The notes: a model not told the origin generated them from the letters alone. Counted from the first letter of the stretch, positions 23,873 to 32,793 are shown. The stretch is 64,000 nt of DNA from Lentzea flava (GCF_014648475.1 NZ_BMRE01000005.1:62001-126000); one strand, 5' to 3'. A program made the numbers and translations.

Positions 23873-25056
23873 AGCGCCACCTCCGCGCGTTGTCCCACGC
23901 GGAGCAGCTTCGGCACGGCCGCGAGGGTGAGCAGTCCGAGGGCCGGGTACGCCCAGCCGAGCGCGGCGAGCGGCCACGGCCTCGGAATCTCCCAAATGGA
24001 CGGTTGCTGGTTGATCAGGAACGTGATCACGTCCGATCCGGTCACGACGACCCACGCCACGGCGAGCGCCGCATGTCTTGCGCCGTAGGCCATCCAGAGC
24101 ACCACCGGGATGATCCACAACCAGTGATGGCTCCACGAGATGGGGGAGATCAGCAGCCCGAACAGTTGCACGGACAGCAATGCGGCCAGTTCGTCGCCCG
24201 CTCGTACCGCGGCGCGCACCGCGAACCACGTCAGTGCCGCCGACACCGCCACCGCGAGCAGCCACGGCCAGGACATCTCGACGTCGTAACCGAAAGTGCG
24301 GGACAACGCGCCGCGCAGCGACTGGTTGATCGCCGAGCCCACCGGCCCGACCCGGTCGGCCGCACCGAGCAGCTCGAACCAGTAACGCCAGGAATCCTTG
24401 GCGGACACCAGGAACCCGAGGGCCACGGTGATCGCGAAACCCACCGCCGACCACACCGCCGCGGCGAACCTGCGGGTGGCCAGGAAGTACAGCACGGAGA
24501 TCCCGGGCGTCAGCTTCATCCCGACGCCCGCACCGACACCGAGTCCGGCCACCGCCTGCCGGGTCGCCATCATCGCGGCGAACACCCCGGCGACGAGGAC
24601 GAGGTTGATCTGTCCGAAGTCGAGCGTCTTGCGCACCGGCTCGCACCACAGGGCCAGCGCGGTCCACAGCAAGGCCCGGCGCGACCACTTGGCGTCGTAC
24701 GGCTGATCCGCCTTGGCCGCCAGCGACTTCAGCGCCGTCCGCACGAGCCACCACAGGCAGAACACCGACAGCACCTGCCACACGATGCGCGCGGCGAGCC
24801 ACGGCAGCGCCGACACCGGCAGGAACACCATCGCCGCGAAGGGCGGGTAGGTGAACGGCAGCGGGAAGTCGGCCGTGAACGGCATGTTGATGTCGTAGAG
24901 CTGGTCCGTGAGGACGTTCGGGGCGAGGCTCCAGTAGACCTTGAGGTCGATCATCCCCCAGTCCGCCGGGTTGCCCAGCGTCCAGGCGTGGAGGGCGAGC
25001 GACACGCCCAGCACCAGCGGCGCGAACCGCAACGCGCGGCTCTCGAGCTCACCCAC
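23869..25056 (-). CDS. GT87-family polyprenol-phosphate-mannose-dependent mannosyltransferase (DUF2029), copy 1
   Basis: The product has 395 residues and about ten membrane helices. It shares with its neighbour the blocks WSLAPNVL, FPLPFTYPPFAAMVF, LDFGQINLVLVAGVF, MKLTPGISVLYFLATRR, NQSLRGALSRTFGYDV and SPISWSHHWLWI. The start is set at GTG 25056, because GGAGGA ends 4-5 bases before it; the in-frame ATG at 25089 would overlap mptB by 41 bases and lacks such a site. With MptB upstream and a second GT87 downstream, it belongs to a mannan-assembly operon. Confidence 0.88.
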   Translation of the reverse strand: MGELESRALRFAPLVLGVSLALHAWTLGNPADWGMIDLKVYWSLAPNVLTDQLYDINMPFTADFPLPFTYPPFAAMVFLPVSALPWLAARIVWQVLSVFCLWWLVRTALKSLAAKADQPYDAKWSRRALLWTALALWCEPVRKTLDFGQINLVLVAGVFAAMMATRQAVAGLGVGAGVGMKLTPGISVLYFLATRRFAAAVWSAVGFAITVALGFLVSAKDSWRYWFELLGAADRVGPVGSAINQSLRGALSRTFGYDVEMSWPWLLAVAVSAALTWFAVRAAVRAGDELAALLSVQLFGLLISPISWSHHWLWIIPVVLWMAYGARHAALAVAWVVVTGSDVITFLINQQPSIWEIPRPWPLAALGWAYPALGLLTLAAVPKLLRVGQRAEVAL

Positions 25057-26554
25057 CGTTTCCTCCGACGAGTTGCGTTGATCCGGCAACGACGGGCGCG
25101 GGTTGCAGCAGTGCCCGTCCGACCCACACGCCGGCGAGCACCGTCGCGGCGAAGTAGGGCCACCACACCCAGGGGTTCATGTCGTCGTAGGTCCAGCGGG
25201 CGACAATCGTGCCGTCGGGCAACGTGACCAGCACCATCCAGACCGACACACCGGCCAGCACGGCGACCATGCGGTTCTTCCACGGGAACGCCGCGGCCAG
25301 CGCCAGCGACCACGTGAAGTACCAGGGCAGCACGGACGGCGCCAGCACCGTCGCGGCGAGCAGGGCGATGGTGGCGCGCCGGACCGCTTCGACACCGCCC
25401 TGTCTGGCGAGCCACCACTGCCGCACCAGCACGCCGGCGAGCAGCACCACGCCCGCGGCGCGGAACACGCTGAGGAAGCCGAGCCGGGTGAAGCCGGGCA
25501 GGTACTGGCCGACCCCGTAGAAGAGGATCTCCGCCACCGCGCACGGCAACGACATCCACGTCAGCAACGGACCCTGCGACCGCAACACGTTGATCCAGCC
25601 GAGGTCGACGCCCGCGAGGACGGTGGCCGCGGAGAAGGTGAGCACGAAGACTGCTCCGGCGGTAATGGCCGCGGTGAGGAAGCGGTGCCGTGCCGGACCG
25701 GACAGCCGCGCCGCCCACACCCACACGAGGAACGGCGCGACCAGCACCGCGGTGGCTTTCACGGCGGTGGCCAGGGCGATGAACGCGAACCCCGTGAGGT
25801 GCCTGCGGTCGAGCACCTTCACCACGCCGACCACCATCAGCCCGACCATGAGGATGTCGTTGTGCGCACCGCCGATGCCCAGCGCCACCACCAACGGGTT
25901 GGCCACCGTGAGCCACAACGCCGTCGAGTTCCGCCCGCCCAGATGCCGGGTGAGGCGCGGAATCGCCCAGCCGAGCAGCACGAGCCCGGTGAGCACGGCG
26001 AGGCGCATGAAGATCGCGCCGAGGATGACGTTGTCACCGGTCAGGAAGACCGTGACCTTGCCGAGCAGCAGGAACAACGGCCCGTACGGCGACGGCGTGT
26101 CCTGCCACAGCCCCGCGACGTTGCCCCGCAGCGGCAGATCCAGCACGGACGCGCCCTCGGCGTACGGGTCGAAGCCGCGCAACGCCACCGCACCCTGCGC
26201 GAGGTAGCTGTAGACGTCCCGGCTGTACAACGGCGGCGCGATGATCAGCGGCGCGGTCCACGCCGCCGCGGCCACCGACACGACCCGGCCACCGGCCTCA
26301 CCGGTGAGCACCAGCCGCCCGAGCCGCACCCACGACAGCACCATCAGCCCGAGCCCGGCGAACAGCACCATGAACGCCAGGTCGTGGCCGTGGCCGTACC
26401 TGATCGCGTTCAGCATCGTCCCGCTCAGCAGCGGGTCACGGCGGACGATCGCACCGGCGCCCAGCCCGCCGACGGCGAGCATCACGGCGCCGAACACGCC
26501 TGGCCAGAGAATTCGCCGCGGGATACGCCGGAGCACAGCTCCAACAGCGGTCAC
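25049..26554 (-). CDS. mptB: Polyprenol-phosphate-mannose alpha-1,6-mannosyltransferase MptB-like
   Basis: The product has 501 residues and about thirteen membrane helices. It matches the MptB group of GT-C enzymes: APPLYSRDVYSYLAQGAVA (catalytic aspartates in the first large loop), GFDPYAEGASVL, LWQDTPSPYGPLFLLL, ANPLVVALGIGGAHNDILMV, AVKATAVLVAPFLVW and LPWYFTWSLALAAAFPW. In mycobacteria and corynebacteria MptB initiates the alpha-1,6-mannan core of lipomannan. The product may be the same here, but the glycan has not been shown. It is the first gene of the three-gene mannosyltransferase operon. Confidence 0.87.
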   Translation of the reverse strand: MTAVGAVLRRIPRRILWPGVFGAVMLAVGGLGAGAIVRRDPLLSGTMLNAIRYGHGHDLAFMVLFAGLGLMVLSWVRLGRLVLTGEAGGRVVSVAAAAWTAPLIIAPPLYSRDVYSYLAQGAVALRGFDPYAEGASVLDLPLRGNVAGLWQDTPSPYGPLFLLLGKVTVFLTGDNVILGAIFMRLAVLTGLVLLGWAIPRLTRHLGGRNSTALWLTVANPLVVALGIGGAHNDILMVGLMVVGVVKVLDRRHLTGFAFIALATAVKATAVLVAPFLVWVWAARLSGPARHRFLTAAITAGAVFVLTFSAATVLAGVDLGWINVLRSQGPLLTWMSLPCAVAEILFYGVGQYLPGFTRLGFLSVFRAAGVVLLAGVLVRQWWLARQGGVEAVRRATIALLAATVLAPSVLPWYFTWSLALAAAFPWKNRMVAVLAGVSVWMVLVTLPDGTIVARWTYDDMNPWVWWPYFAATVLAGVWVGRALLQPAPVVAGSTQLVGGNGG

Positions 26555-26654
26555 AACAACTACGCGCCCTTCGTCCCCTGCGGCGAGTAGTGCTGCGGGG
26601 TGAGTACAGACCGGAATGACCCCGATGCAATCACAAGATCAACCCGCGGGCCAC

Positions 26655-26702
26655 GAAGAAGCACCGGCAAGAACCACATCACACTTCTGCCGGTACTTCT
26701 TC
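26655..26702 (-). terminator. Hairpin terminator after the NYN-domain gene
   Basis: Arms GAAGAAGCACCGGCA (26655-26669) and TGCCGGTACTTCTTC (26688-26702) pair over 15 positions with one mismatch. The hairpin begins 4 bases past the stop of the minus-strand gene. Confidence 0.6.
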
Positions 26703-26705
26703 CTG

Positions 26706-27554
26706 TCATCTGTCGTCGAGGCGCACCAGCAGTGCCCTGGGGTACTTGCGGCCCGGCATCGGCACCGGCGACCCGGTGAACGACACCGGTGTCCCGGCCA
26801 GCAGCAACGTCAGCCCTTCCGGCAGGTCGTCACGCGACACGAACCACGAACCGCCGCGCGTGTCGGTGATGAACCCGTGCGACTGCCCGGACTTCCACGT
26901 CGTCACGGTCCCCCGCCGGCGACCGCGCGGCGCGCCCACCGGCGAGGCGACGGCCTCCGACGACCGCACGAACGCGCGCCGCAACGGGTACTCGGACAGG
27001 TCCGCCGGCGCGAACAGCTCGTCGAAACCGGGCGTGAACGGGGTCGCGGCGCGCAGCGGTGCGGCGGTGCGCGGGGTCCAGGCCGGCGCGCTGTCGACGG
27101 TCCGGACGTCGACGACCGGGACGACCACGTGCACGCCGCGTTCGGTCAGCCTGGTCACGAGCGGGGCGAAGTCGGCGTCGCCGGTGAGCAGGACGACCCA
27201 CTGCAGCGGCACGGTGGTGGCGCGGTCCCAGGCCTCGAGCGCCAGCTGGACGTCGACGCCCTTCTCCTTGCCGCCGTGCAGGGGCAGGTCGTGCCGGGTC
27301 ACCCCGGCGGCGCTCAGCACCGCGTCGAACGACGCGGCCGGGGTCTCGATGCGGCCGCGGACGTAGTGCGCCTCGGACACCACGCACTCGTCGAGCGGGC
27401 GGCCGGTCTCGGTGTGGACGTACCAGCGCAGGGCGTCGTGCAGACCGTCCAGCGAGATCCGGGCGGCCCGCGCGTGCGCTGTCGCGTAGAAGTCGCTGAG
27501 ATACGCGAACCACGTGCCGTCGTAGAACACGCCGATGCGGACGATCTTCCCCAT
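26706..27554 (-). CDS. NYN-domain (LabA/DUF88-like) putative RNase with cold-shock-like C-terminus
   Basis: The product has 282 residues. The NYN/PIN-like nuclease domain (about 1-165) has the acidic metal ligands in IGVFYDGTWFAYL, KEKGVDVQLALEAWD and VVLLTGDADFAPLV. The C-terminal part (about 215-280) resembles a cold-shock/S1-like barrel (GRRRGTVTTWKSGQSHGFIT, GGSWFVSRDDLPEG), so an RNA-binding plus RNA-cleaving arrangement is likely. NYN proteins process or degrade RNA; the substrates here are unknown. The ATG at 27554 is followed at once by the conserved strand. It stands alone, with hairpins at both ends. Confidence 0.88.
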   Translation of the reverse strand: MGKIVRIGVFYDGTWFAYLSDFYATAHARAARISLDGLHDALRWYVHTETGRPLDECVVSEAHYVRGRIETPAASFDAVLSAAGVTRHDLPLHGGKEKGVDVQLALEAWDRATTVPLQWVVLLTGDADFAPLVTRLTERGVHVVVPVVDVRTVDSAPAWTPRTAAPLRAATPFTPGFDELFAPADLSEYPLRRAFVRSSEAVASPVGAPRGRRRGTVTTWKSGQSHGFITDTRGGSWFVSRDDLPEGLTLLLAGTPVSFTGSPVPMPGRKYPRALLVRLDDR

Positions 27555-27571
27555 TGGACAGAGATTACCTG

Positions 27572-27603
27572 CGAGGTGCTGGACCAGCCGGTCCAGCACC
27601 TCG
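27572..27603 (-). terminator. Strong hairpin terminator after the GH2 gene
   Basis: A perfect 14-bp stem (27572-27585 with 27590-27603, core GAGGTGCTGGACC) with a 4-base loop lies 4 bases past the GH2 stop. It also precedes the NYN gene start and could insulate the two genes. Confidence 0.65.
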
Positions 27604-27607
27604 CCGC

Positions 27608-30600
27608 TCACCCCGCGAGTTCCGCGTCCGTCAGAGCGCGGCCCACGACGCTGACGTCGTCGATCGCGCCAAGCCAGAAGTCCACGTTCTGGCCACCGAA
27701 CTTCGCGCGTCCCACCGTGAACGCCCCGGTGCTCACGATCGCCGGTCCGGCCGGCGCCGTCGCGACCCGCACACCGTCGACGTAGAGGCGGATCTCGTTG
27801 CCCGCCCGCACTCCCGTGAGCTCGTACCAGCGGCCGAGCTCCGGGGTGATCTCGTGGCGGGCCCGGTTGCCACCCGGCGTGCTGAACGCGAACGCGCCCT
27901 GCCCGTACTGCAGGTAGAACGGGTTCTCCCGCTCCCTGCCGTCCTGGCTCACGGCGGTGGCGTAGTTGCCGGGCAGCTCGTCCAGCCGCACCCGCGCGGA
28001 CACCGTGTAGTCGCCGGTCGTGTCGACCACGGGACCGTAGGTGTCCGCGGAGCCGCCGGTGAACTCCAGCGCACCGGACTTCCAGGTGACACCGGTCGGG
28101 CTCAGCGTCAGCGGGTTGCCGCCGCCGCTGGAGTCCTTCGCCACCGTTCCCCTGCCTTCGTCGAGCTTCCACTCGCCGCGCGCCGCATAGGGGTACGGCG
28201 TGCCCGCGTTCGCCCCGGCCTCGATCACCCGCCGGTTGATCTCGCGGACGGGACCGGGATCGACCTTGATGCGCTTGCGGTCGTAGGTGTAGAACCCGTT
28301 GAGCTCGTTCTCCAGGTCGGTGACCTGCGTGTAGACCGACGCGGACAGCTCGGCGCGCGCCTGCCCGAGGTAGAACGTGCGAGTGTTGTCGACGTACTTC
28401 GCCGTCAGCGCCGCCTTGTCCGCCACGCCGCTGTAGATGTTCGCCGGCGCGCCCGGCCACTGGTGGCCAGGAGTCCGCAGGGTGAAGCCGCCGTGCTCGC
28501 CGTCCATCACGACCCGCCTGCCGTCCGGGCGTGCGGGGTCGGTGTTGTTGTAGTCGTGGTGGTCGATGACGTCGCCCCTGCCGGAGTCACCCTTGGAGGC
28601 GCAGCAGTTCACGCCGCTGTGCGCGCTGACGATCCGGCTCGGGTCGGCGGCCTTGACGTCGTCGGTGATCTGGCCGGTCACCGTGCGGTCCCACTCGCCC
28701 CAGCCCTCGTTGAACACGATCCACGCGAAGATCGACGGAGAGTTGTGCAGCTGCTTCATCATCTCGCGGTTCTCGGTCAGGAACGCCTGCCGTGCCGCGG
28801 GGTTCTCCCCGTCCTCGACGGACACGAAGTCCTGCCACACCAGCAGTCCCAGCCGGTCGGCGTGGTAGTACCAGCGGGCGGGCTCGCCCTTGATGTGCTT
28901 GCGGACCGAGTTGAAGCCGAGGTCCTTCTGCGCCTTGAGGTCGAACTCGAGCGCGGCGTCGCTCGGCGCGGTGTTCAGGCCGTCCGGGAAGAAACCCTGG
29001 TCCAGCATCATCAACGAGAAGATCGGCTTTCCGTTGAGCGTGAGCTTCTTCTGGCCGCCGACGTCCGCGATCCCGGTGGACCGCATGCCGAAGTAGCTCT
29101 TCACCCGGTCGCCGCCGAGCCTGATCTCCAGCTGGTAGAGGTACGGGTCGTCCGGCGACCACAGGTGCGGGTCGGGCACCGGCAGGGTCAGCTTCGTGTT
29201 GGCGGCACCGGTGACCGTGCCGACCTGCTTGCCGCGCGCGTCCTTCGCGACCGCCGTGACGCTGGTGTTCCCTGCGGACCTGACCTCCAGCGCCAGTGAG
29301 CTCGTGGCGAGGTCCGGCGTCATCTTCACGTCGTCGATCGCCTTGTCCGGCACGGGTTCCATCCACACGGTCTGCCAGATGCCCGACGACGGCGTGTAGA
29401 AGATGCCTCCGGGATTGCGCGACTGCTTGCCCTTGGGCTGGTGCGGGCCCGTGGTATCGGTGACCGCGACGACGATCTCCTGCTCGCCGCGCTTCAGGGC
29501 ATCGGTGATGTCCGCGCTGAACGCCGTGTAGCCACCGGAGTGCTCGGCGACGAGCTTGCCGTTCACCCAGACCTTGGCCTCGTGGTCGACCGCGCCGAAG
29601 TGGAGCTTCACGCGTTGCCCCGACCAGTCGCGCGGCACGGTCACCGTGCGGCGGTAGAACATGTGGTCCTCGTGCCGTTCCAGCCCGGAGAGCTGCGACT
29701 CGATCGGGAACGGCACGATCACCCGCTCGGGCAGCCGCTGCCCGAACACCGGCTGCTGCCCGGCTTTGGCGCCCGCGAACTCCCACGGGCCGTTGAGGTT
29801 GAGCCACTTCTCGCGTTCCAGCTGCGGCCTCGGGTACTCCGGCAGCGGGTTGCGGGGGTCGACCTTCTCGCCCCAGGGCGTCCTGAGCCGCTGCTGCGAC
29901 GAGTTGGCGACCGTTCGCGCGGTCTTGCCGACCTTCCTGCCGTCGACGGTCAAGGCGCCGGCGCCGTCGTAGAACAGCCGGACCCGCTGGCTCTTCAGCA
30001 CTTTCTCGCTCAGCCGGACGGTGAGCCGGTTGCGGCTCGCGGTGATCACGTCGACCGGCATCGGCGTCGCGTCCACGTCGATCCGCAGATGGGCCTTCAG
30101 GTCGGCGACGTTCGTGACGCGGCCGTCGAACTCGGCCGTCAGCACCCGTCCGTCACCGGACACGGCTGCGGTGCGCGGCACGACCTGGAAGTCCGGAGGC
30201 GGCGTGAACGCGGACTCCGGCACGATCTGCTTCGGCATTCCGTCGCTCGACCAGCGCAGGAACATGTTGGCGCCGCCGGTGTCCTGGAACATCTCCAGCC
30301 GGAACTCGTACTGCCGCCCCGCGGTCAGCGGCACCGGCGCGCTGGTCTGCTCGCGGTCCCAGTCGCCCACCCAGTGGTCGATCACCGGTTTGTCGTCGAC
30401 GAACAGCCGGAACCCGTTGTCCCCGATGGCGTGGAACGTGTAGTCGCCGGTCCGCGGCGCGGTGATCCGGCCGGTCCAGCGCGCGGTCGTGTGTTCGGTG
30501 CGGCCTGCCAGGAAGCCGAAGACCGAGGTCAGGTCCGGGTGGTTCACCTCGGCGTCCAGCACGGTGCCCGCGAGGGTCGCGAAGTCCCGCGCGCCGGGCG

Positions 30601-30721
30601 CCGACATGCTGAAGTACTCGCCTTTCAGGCCGTGCACGGGCTCGGCGGCACCCGCGGGTGGTGTGCCGGGCGCGACGCCCAGCGCCAGCAGCGCGACGAG
30701 TACGGGGGCGGCTTTTCTCAT
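27608..30721 (-). CDS. Secreted glycoside hydrolase family 2 enzyme with PA14 and LamG-like domains
   Basis: The product has 1,037 residues. A Sec signal (about 1-26, ending PAGAAEP) is followed by a PA14 domain (about 28-165: LKGEYFSMSAPG, GDYTFHAIGDNGFRLFVDDK). After a linker come the GH2 sugar-binding, Ig-like and TIM-barrel parts (about 300-860). The acid/base glutamate is in FAWIVFNEGWGEWD and the probable nucleophile in VVMDGEHGGF. The C-terminal 170 residues form a LamG-like beta sandwich (DYTVSARVRLDEL, GRWYELTGVRAGNEIRLYVD). GH2 members include beta-galactosidases, -mannosidases and -glucuronidases; the specificity cannot be read here. The ATG at 30721 has AAGGGGA about 9 bases upstream. 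A pair of palindromic operators sits just before it. Confidence 0.9.
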   Translation of the reverse strand: MRKAAPVLVALLALGVAPGTPPAGAAEPVHGLKGEYFSMSAPGARDFATLAGTVLDAEVNHPDLTSVFGFLAGRTEHTTARWTGRITAPRTGDYTFHAIGDNGFRLFVDDKPVIDHWVGDWDREQTSAPVPLTAGRQYEFRLEMFQDTGGANMFLRWSSDGMPKQIVPESAFTPPPDFQVVPRTAAVSGDGRVLTAEFDGRVTNVADLKAHLRIDVDATPMPVDVITASRNRLTVRLSEKVLKSQRVRLFYDGAGALTVDGRKVGKTARTVANSSQQRLRTPWGEKVDPRNPLPEYPRPQLEREKWLNLNGPWEFAGAKAGQQPVFGQRLPERVIVPFPIESQLSGLERHEDHMFYRRTVTVPRDWSGQRVKLHFGAVDHEAKVWVNGKLVAEHSGGYTAFSADITDALKRGEQEIVVAVTDTTGPHQPKGKQSRNPGGIFYTPSSGIWQTVWMEPVPDKAIDDVKMTPDLATSSLALEVRSAGNTSVTAVAKDARGKQVGTVTGAANTKLTLPVPDPHLWSPDDPYLYQLEIRLGGDRVKSYFGMRSTGIADVGGQKKLTLNGKPIFSLMMLDQGFFPDGLNTAPSDAALEFDLKAQKDLGFNSVRKHIKGEPARWYYHADRLGLLVWQDFVSVEDGENPAARQAFLTENREMMKQLHNSPSIFAWIVFNEGWGEWDRTVTGQITDDVKAADPSRIVSAHSGVNCCASKGDSGRGDVIDHHDYNNTDPARPDGRRVVMDGEHGGFTLRTPGHQWPGAPANIYSGVADKAALTAKYVDNTRTFYLGQARAELSASVYTQVTDLENELNGFYTYDRKRIKVDPGPVREINRRVIEAGANAGTPYPYAARGEWKLDEGRGTVAKDSSGGGNPLTLSPTGVTWKSGALEFTGGSADTYGPVVDTTGDYTVSARVRLDELPGNYATAVSQDGRERENPFYLQYGQGAFAFSTPGGNRARHEITPELGRWYELTGVRAGNEIRLYVDGVRVATAPAGPAIVSTGAFTVGRAKFGGQNVDFWLGAIDDVSVVGRALTDAELAG

Positions 30722-30741
30722 CGGCGAGGTCCCCTTCGTTT

Positions 30742-30763
30742 TTACAACGTTGTAAGAGCGCTC
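30742..30763 (-). promoter_or_regulatory. Two adjacent palindromic operators before the GH2 gene
   Basis: A perfect 14-bp palindrome TTACAACGTTGTAA (30742-30755) is followed directly by GAGCGCTC (30756-30763). Both are typical of LacI-family repressor sites. They lie about 20 bases before the GH2 start and would block its transcription until a sugar inducer is present; this is inferred. Confidence 0.6.
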
Positions 30764-30946
30764 CCATCTATCCACGCACAGGGTTCGGAGGCCGGGCTAC
30801 CTCCGATCGGAGGTATCGGCCATGTCAAACCGGACAGAATTCCGTGCAGCGTGGGAGCGCGCCCACACCCGCGTTCTGGCTCGATGAACGGCGCTTTTGT
30901 TCACCTGGGGTGGACAAAAGCGCCGTTCATCGTCCTCGCCGAGCGG

Positions 30947-31213
30947 TCAGGACGGCAGCGGGATTTCCAGGCTCACCGTGCCGCGCAGGTCCAGCCACGC
31001 GCGGCCGGGCGCGCGCACCAGGCGCAGCACGACCTCCTCGCAGTGCGGGCAGCGTGCGACGAGGCCGGGCGCGTTCTGGTAGACCCGCAAGGTCGCCACC
31101 GAGCCCCGGTACCCACAGCCCGCGCACTGCCCCGTCGCCACCGTCAGGTCCACCGCGAAGATCTCCCGCAGGTCGCCCGCGAGCGCGTTGCCGTCGACGT
31201 GGTCGTCGCTCAT
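30947..31213 (-). CDS. Small zinc-ribbon protein (DUF6510-like)
   Basis: The product has 88 residues. Two C-x2-C pairs (GQCAGCGYRG and RCPHCEEVVL) form a probable zinc ribbon between an N-terminal helix (GNALAGDLREIFAVDL) and a C-terminal strand region (AWLDLRGTVSLEIP). The ATG at 31213 has AGGAGA six bases upstream. It lies 13 bases after a ferredoxin-reductase-like gene and completes a three-gene operon with it and a sulfite-oxidase-like gene. This kind of zinc-ribbon protein is often found beside those two; its role is unknown. Confidence 0.82.
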   Translation of the reverse strand: MSDDHVDGNALAGDLREIFAVDLTVATGQCAGCGYRGSVATLRVYQNAPGLVARCPHCEEVVLRLVRAPGRAWLDLRGTVSLEIPLPS

Positions 31214-31226
31214 CGGTGGTCTCCTG

Positions 31227-31967
31227 TCAGCCGAAGCGTTCGGTGCGGACACGGCGGGGGTCGTGGCCCAGCGCCACGAGGATGTCGGACACCGTCTCGA
31301 CGAAACCGGTGGGCCCGCACACGAAGCAGTTCGGGGTGAACTCGGCGGGCCAGCCGTGCGTGTTCAGGGTGGCCACACCCAGCCGGCCCGGCGGCTCCGG
31401 AGACCCTTCCGGGGCCTGCCGGGTGTACACGAGCCGCACGTCCAGCCCGGCGTCCTCGCGGGCACGCTGCCGCAACTCGTCCGCGAACATCACGTCGTCA
31501 GGCGTGCGCACCGAGTACACCAGCCGGAACGGCACACGGCTGCCCTCCGCGGCCCGCGTGCGGATCATCGCCATCAGCGGTGCGATGCCGGACCCGCCCG
31601 CGACCAGCGTCACCGGTGCCGGGTCGGCCGCCCGCCACACGAACCAGCCGCCGACCGGCCCGCGCAGCTCGATCTGGTCGCCCACCGACAGCACGTCGCA
31701 CAGGTACGGCGACACCTCGCCGTCGGCCACCCGCTGCACGGCCAGCTCGACCCGGTCGCCGTCCGGTGCCGACGAGACGGAGTAGCTGCGCTGCACCGAA
31801 TATCCGTCCTCGGCGGTGAGCCGCACGTCGACGTGCTGGCCCGGCAGGTGTCCCGGCCAGCCGGGCACGTCGAACACCAGGCTGCGCGCGCTCTTGGTGA
31901 GATCGGAGGCGTCGGCCAGTTCGGCCACCCGCCAGGTCAGTCGCCCTGATACCGCTGCTCGCGCCAT
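31227..31967 (-). CDS. FAD-binding ferredoxin/flavodoxin reductase-like oxidoreductase
   Basis: The product has 246 residues. The FAD-binding barrel (about 10-100) contains PGQHVDVRL and RSYSVSSAPDGD. The NAD(P)-binding half contains LVAGGSGIAPLMAMIR, RLVYSVRTPDDVMFADEL and the C-terminal FVCGPTGFVETVSDIL. No iron-sulfur domain is present. It belongs to the group of flavoreductases placed next to molybdopterin oxidases, probably passing electrons to or from the enzyme encoded immediately upstream, whose 3' end it overlaps by 31 bases. GGAG precedes the ATG at 31967. Confidence 0.9.
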   Translation of the reverse strand: MARAAVSGRLTWRVAELADASDLTKSARSLVFDVPGWPGHLPGQHVDVRLTAEDGYSVQRSYSVSSAPDGDRVELAVQRVADGEVSPYLCDVLSVGDQIELRGPVGGWFVWRAADPAPVTLVAGGSGIAPLMAMIRTRAAEGSRVPFRLVYSVRTPDDVMFADELRQRAREDAGLDVRLVYTRQAPEGSPEPPGRLGVATLNTHGWPAEFTPNCFVCGPTGFVETVSDILVALGHDPRRVRTERFG

Positions 31968-32536
31968 GGGTCTCCGTAGTCGTGATAGCCGGCGGTCTCC
32001 CAGAAACCGGGTTCGTCCTCGAGCAGCAGCTGGATGCCGCGCACCCACTTGGCCGACTTCCAGAAGTACAGGTGCGGCACCAGCAACCGCGCCGGCCCGC
32101 CGTGCTCCGGCGTGAGATCCTCGTCGTCGTAGCGGTAGGCGATCCACGCCTGGCCGTCGAGCAGGTCCTCCAGCGGCAGGTTGGTCGTGTAGCCGCCGTA
32201 GGAGTGCACGAGCGCGAAGTCCGCCGCCGTCTCCACCTCCTCCAGCAGCACGTCCAGCGACACGCCCTTCCACCGGGTCCGCAGCTTGGACCACTTGGTG
32301 ACGCAGTGGATGTCCGTGGTGATCTTCTCCGCGGGCAGCTCCATCAGCTGCTGCCACGACCAGGTGTGCTTCTGGCCGGCCTCGGTGCTGACGGTGAACT
32401 CCCACCGGTCGGTCGGCACGCGCGGTGTCGGGCCCGCGGTGAGCACGGGGAAGTCCTCGGTGAGGTACTGCCCCGGCGGCAGCTGCACGTCCGGCGACTG
32501 GCGCCGGCCGGTGAAGCCGGGTGAGACGATCGGCAT
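31937..32536 (-). CDS. Sulfite oxidase-like (YedY/MsrP-type) molybdopterin oxidoreductase
   Basis: The product has 199 residues. It is a compact molybdopterin-binding domain: the N-terminal SPGFTGRRQSPDVQLPPGQY, the substrate-facing WEFTV, and the cysteine that would ligate molybdenum in DIHCVTKWSKL, followed by WKGVSLDVLLEEV, SYGGYTTNLPLEDL, PEHGGPARLLVPHLYFWKSAKW and ETAGYHDYGDPW. No twin-arginine signal is visible, so it is probably cytoplasmic. Members of this small form are annotated as sulfite oxidase-like, but substrates are mostly unknown. It is the first gene of the operon with the flavoreductase and zinc-ribbon protein. Confidence 0.88.
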   Translation of the reverse strand: MPIVSPGFTGRRQSPDVQLPPGQYLTEDFPVLTAGPTPRVPTDRWEFTVSTEAGQKHTWSWQQLMELPAEKITTDIHCVTKWSKLRTRWKGVSLDVLLEEVETAADFALVHSYGGYTTNLPLEDLLDGQAWIAYRYDDEDLTPEHGGPARLLVPHLYFWKSAKWVRGIQLLLEDEPGFWETAGYHDYGDPWREQRYQGD

Positions 32537-32793
32537 GGGTGCAGTACACAGCACCGGCCGCGAACGCGCCACGCACTGGTCGCGCGGTCCTGGTGCCGTT
32601 GGCTCGCGGGGAACCGGCCTGCTTTGTCTGCACCACTGTTGTGCCGCAGGGGAACACCTGCGCGACCACCGGCACGAGCAGGCGCTGGTCCTGCTCGGAA
32701 CCTCGACACCGGTCAAGCCACCGGAATTTCCACTCCGGAGCGCATAAGGTGCCTTCACCGCAACGGTTGCGTCGGTTTACGGCCGAATGATCG

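Noticed and set aside
25049..25089. 41-base overlap between mptB and the first GT87 gene (ATG 25089)
   Set aside because: GTG 25056 has a GGAGGA site at good spacing and reduces the overlap to 8 bases.
22811..26590. Very long plus-strand open frames across the mannosyltransferase genes
   Set aside because: The minus-strand frames have clear membrane helices and GT-C motifs; the plus frames are His/Arg/Gln-rich shadows.
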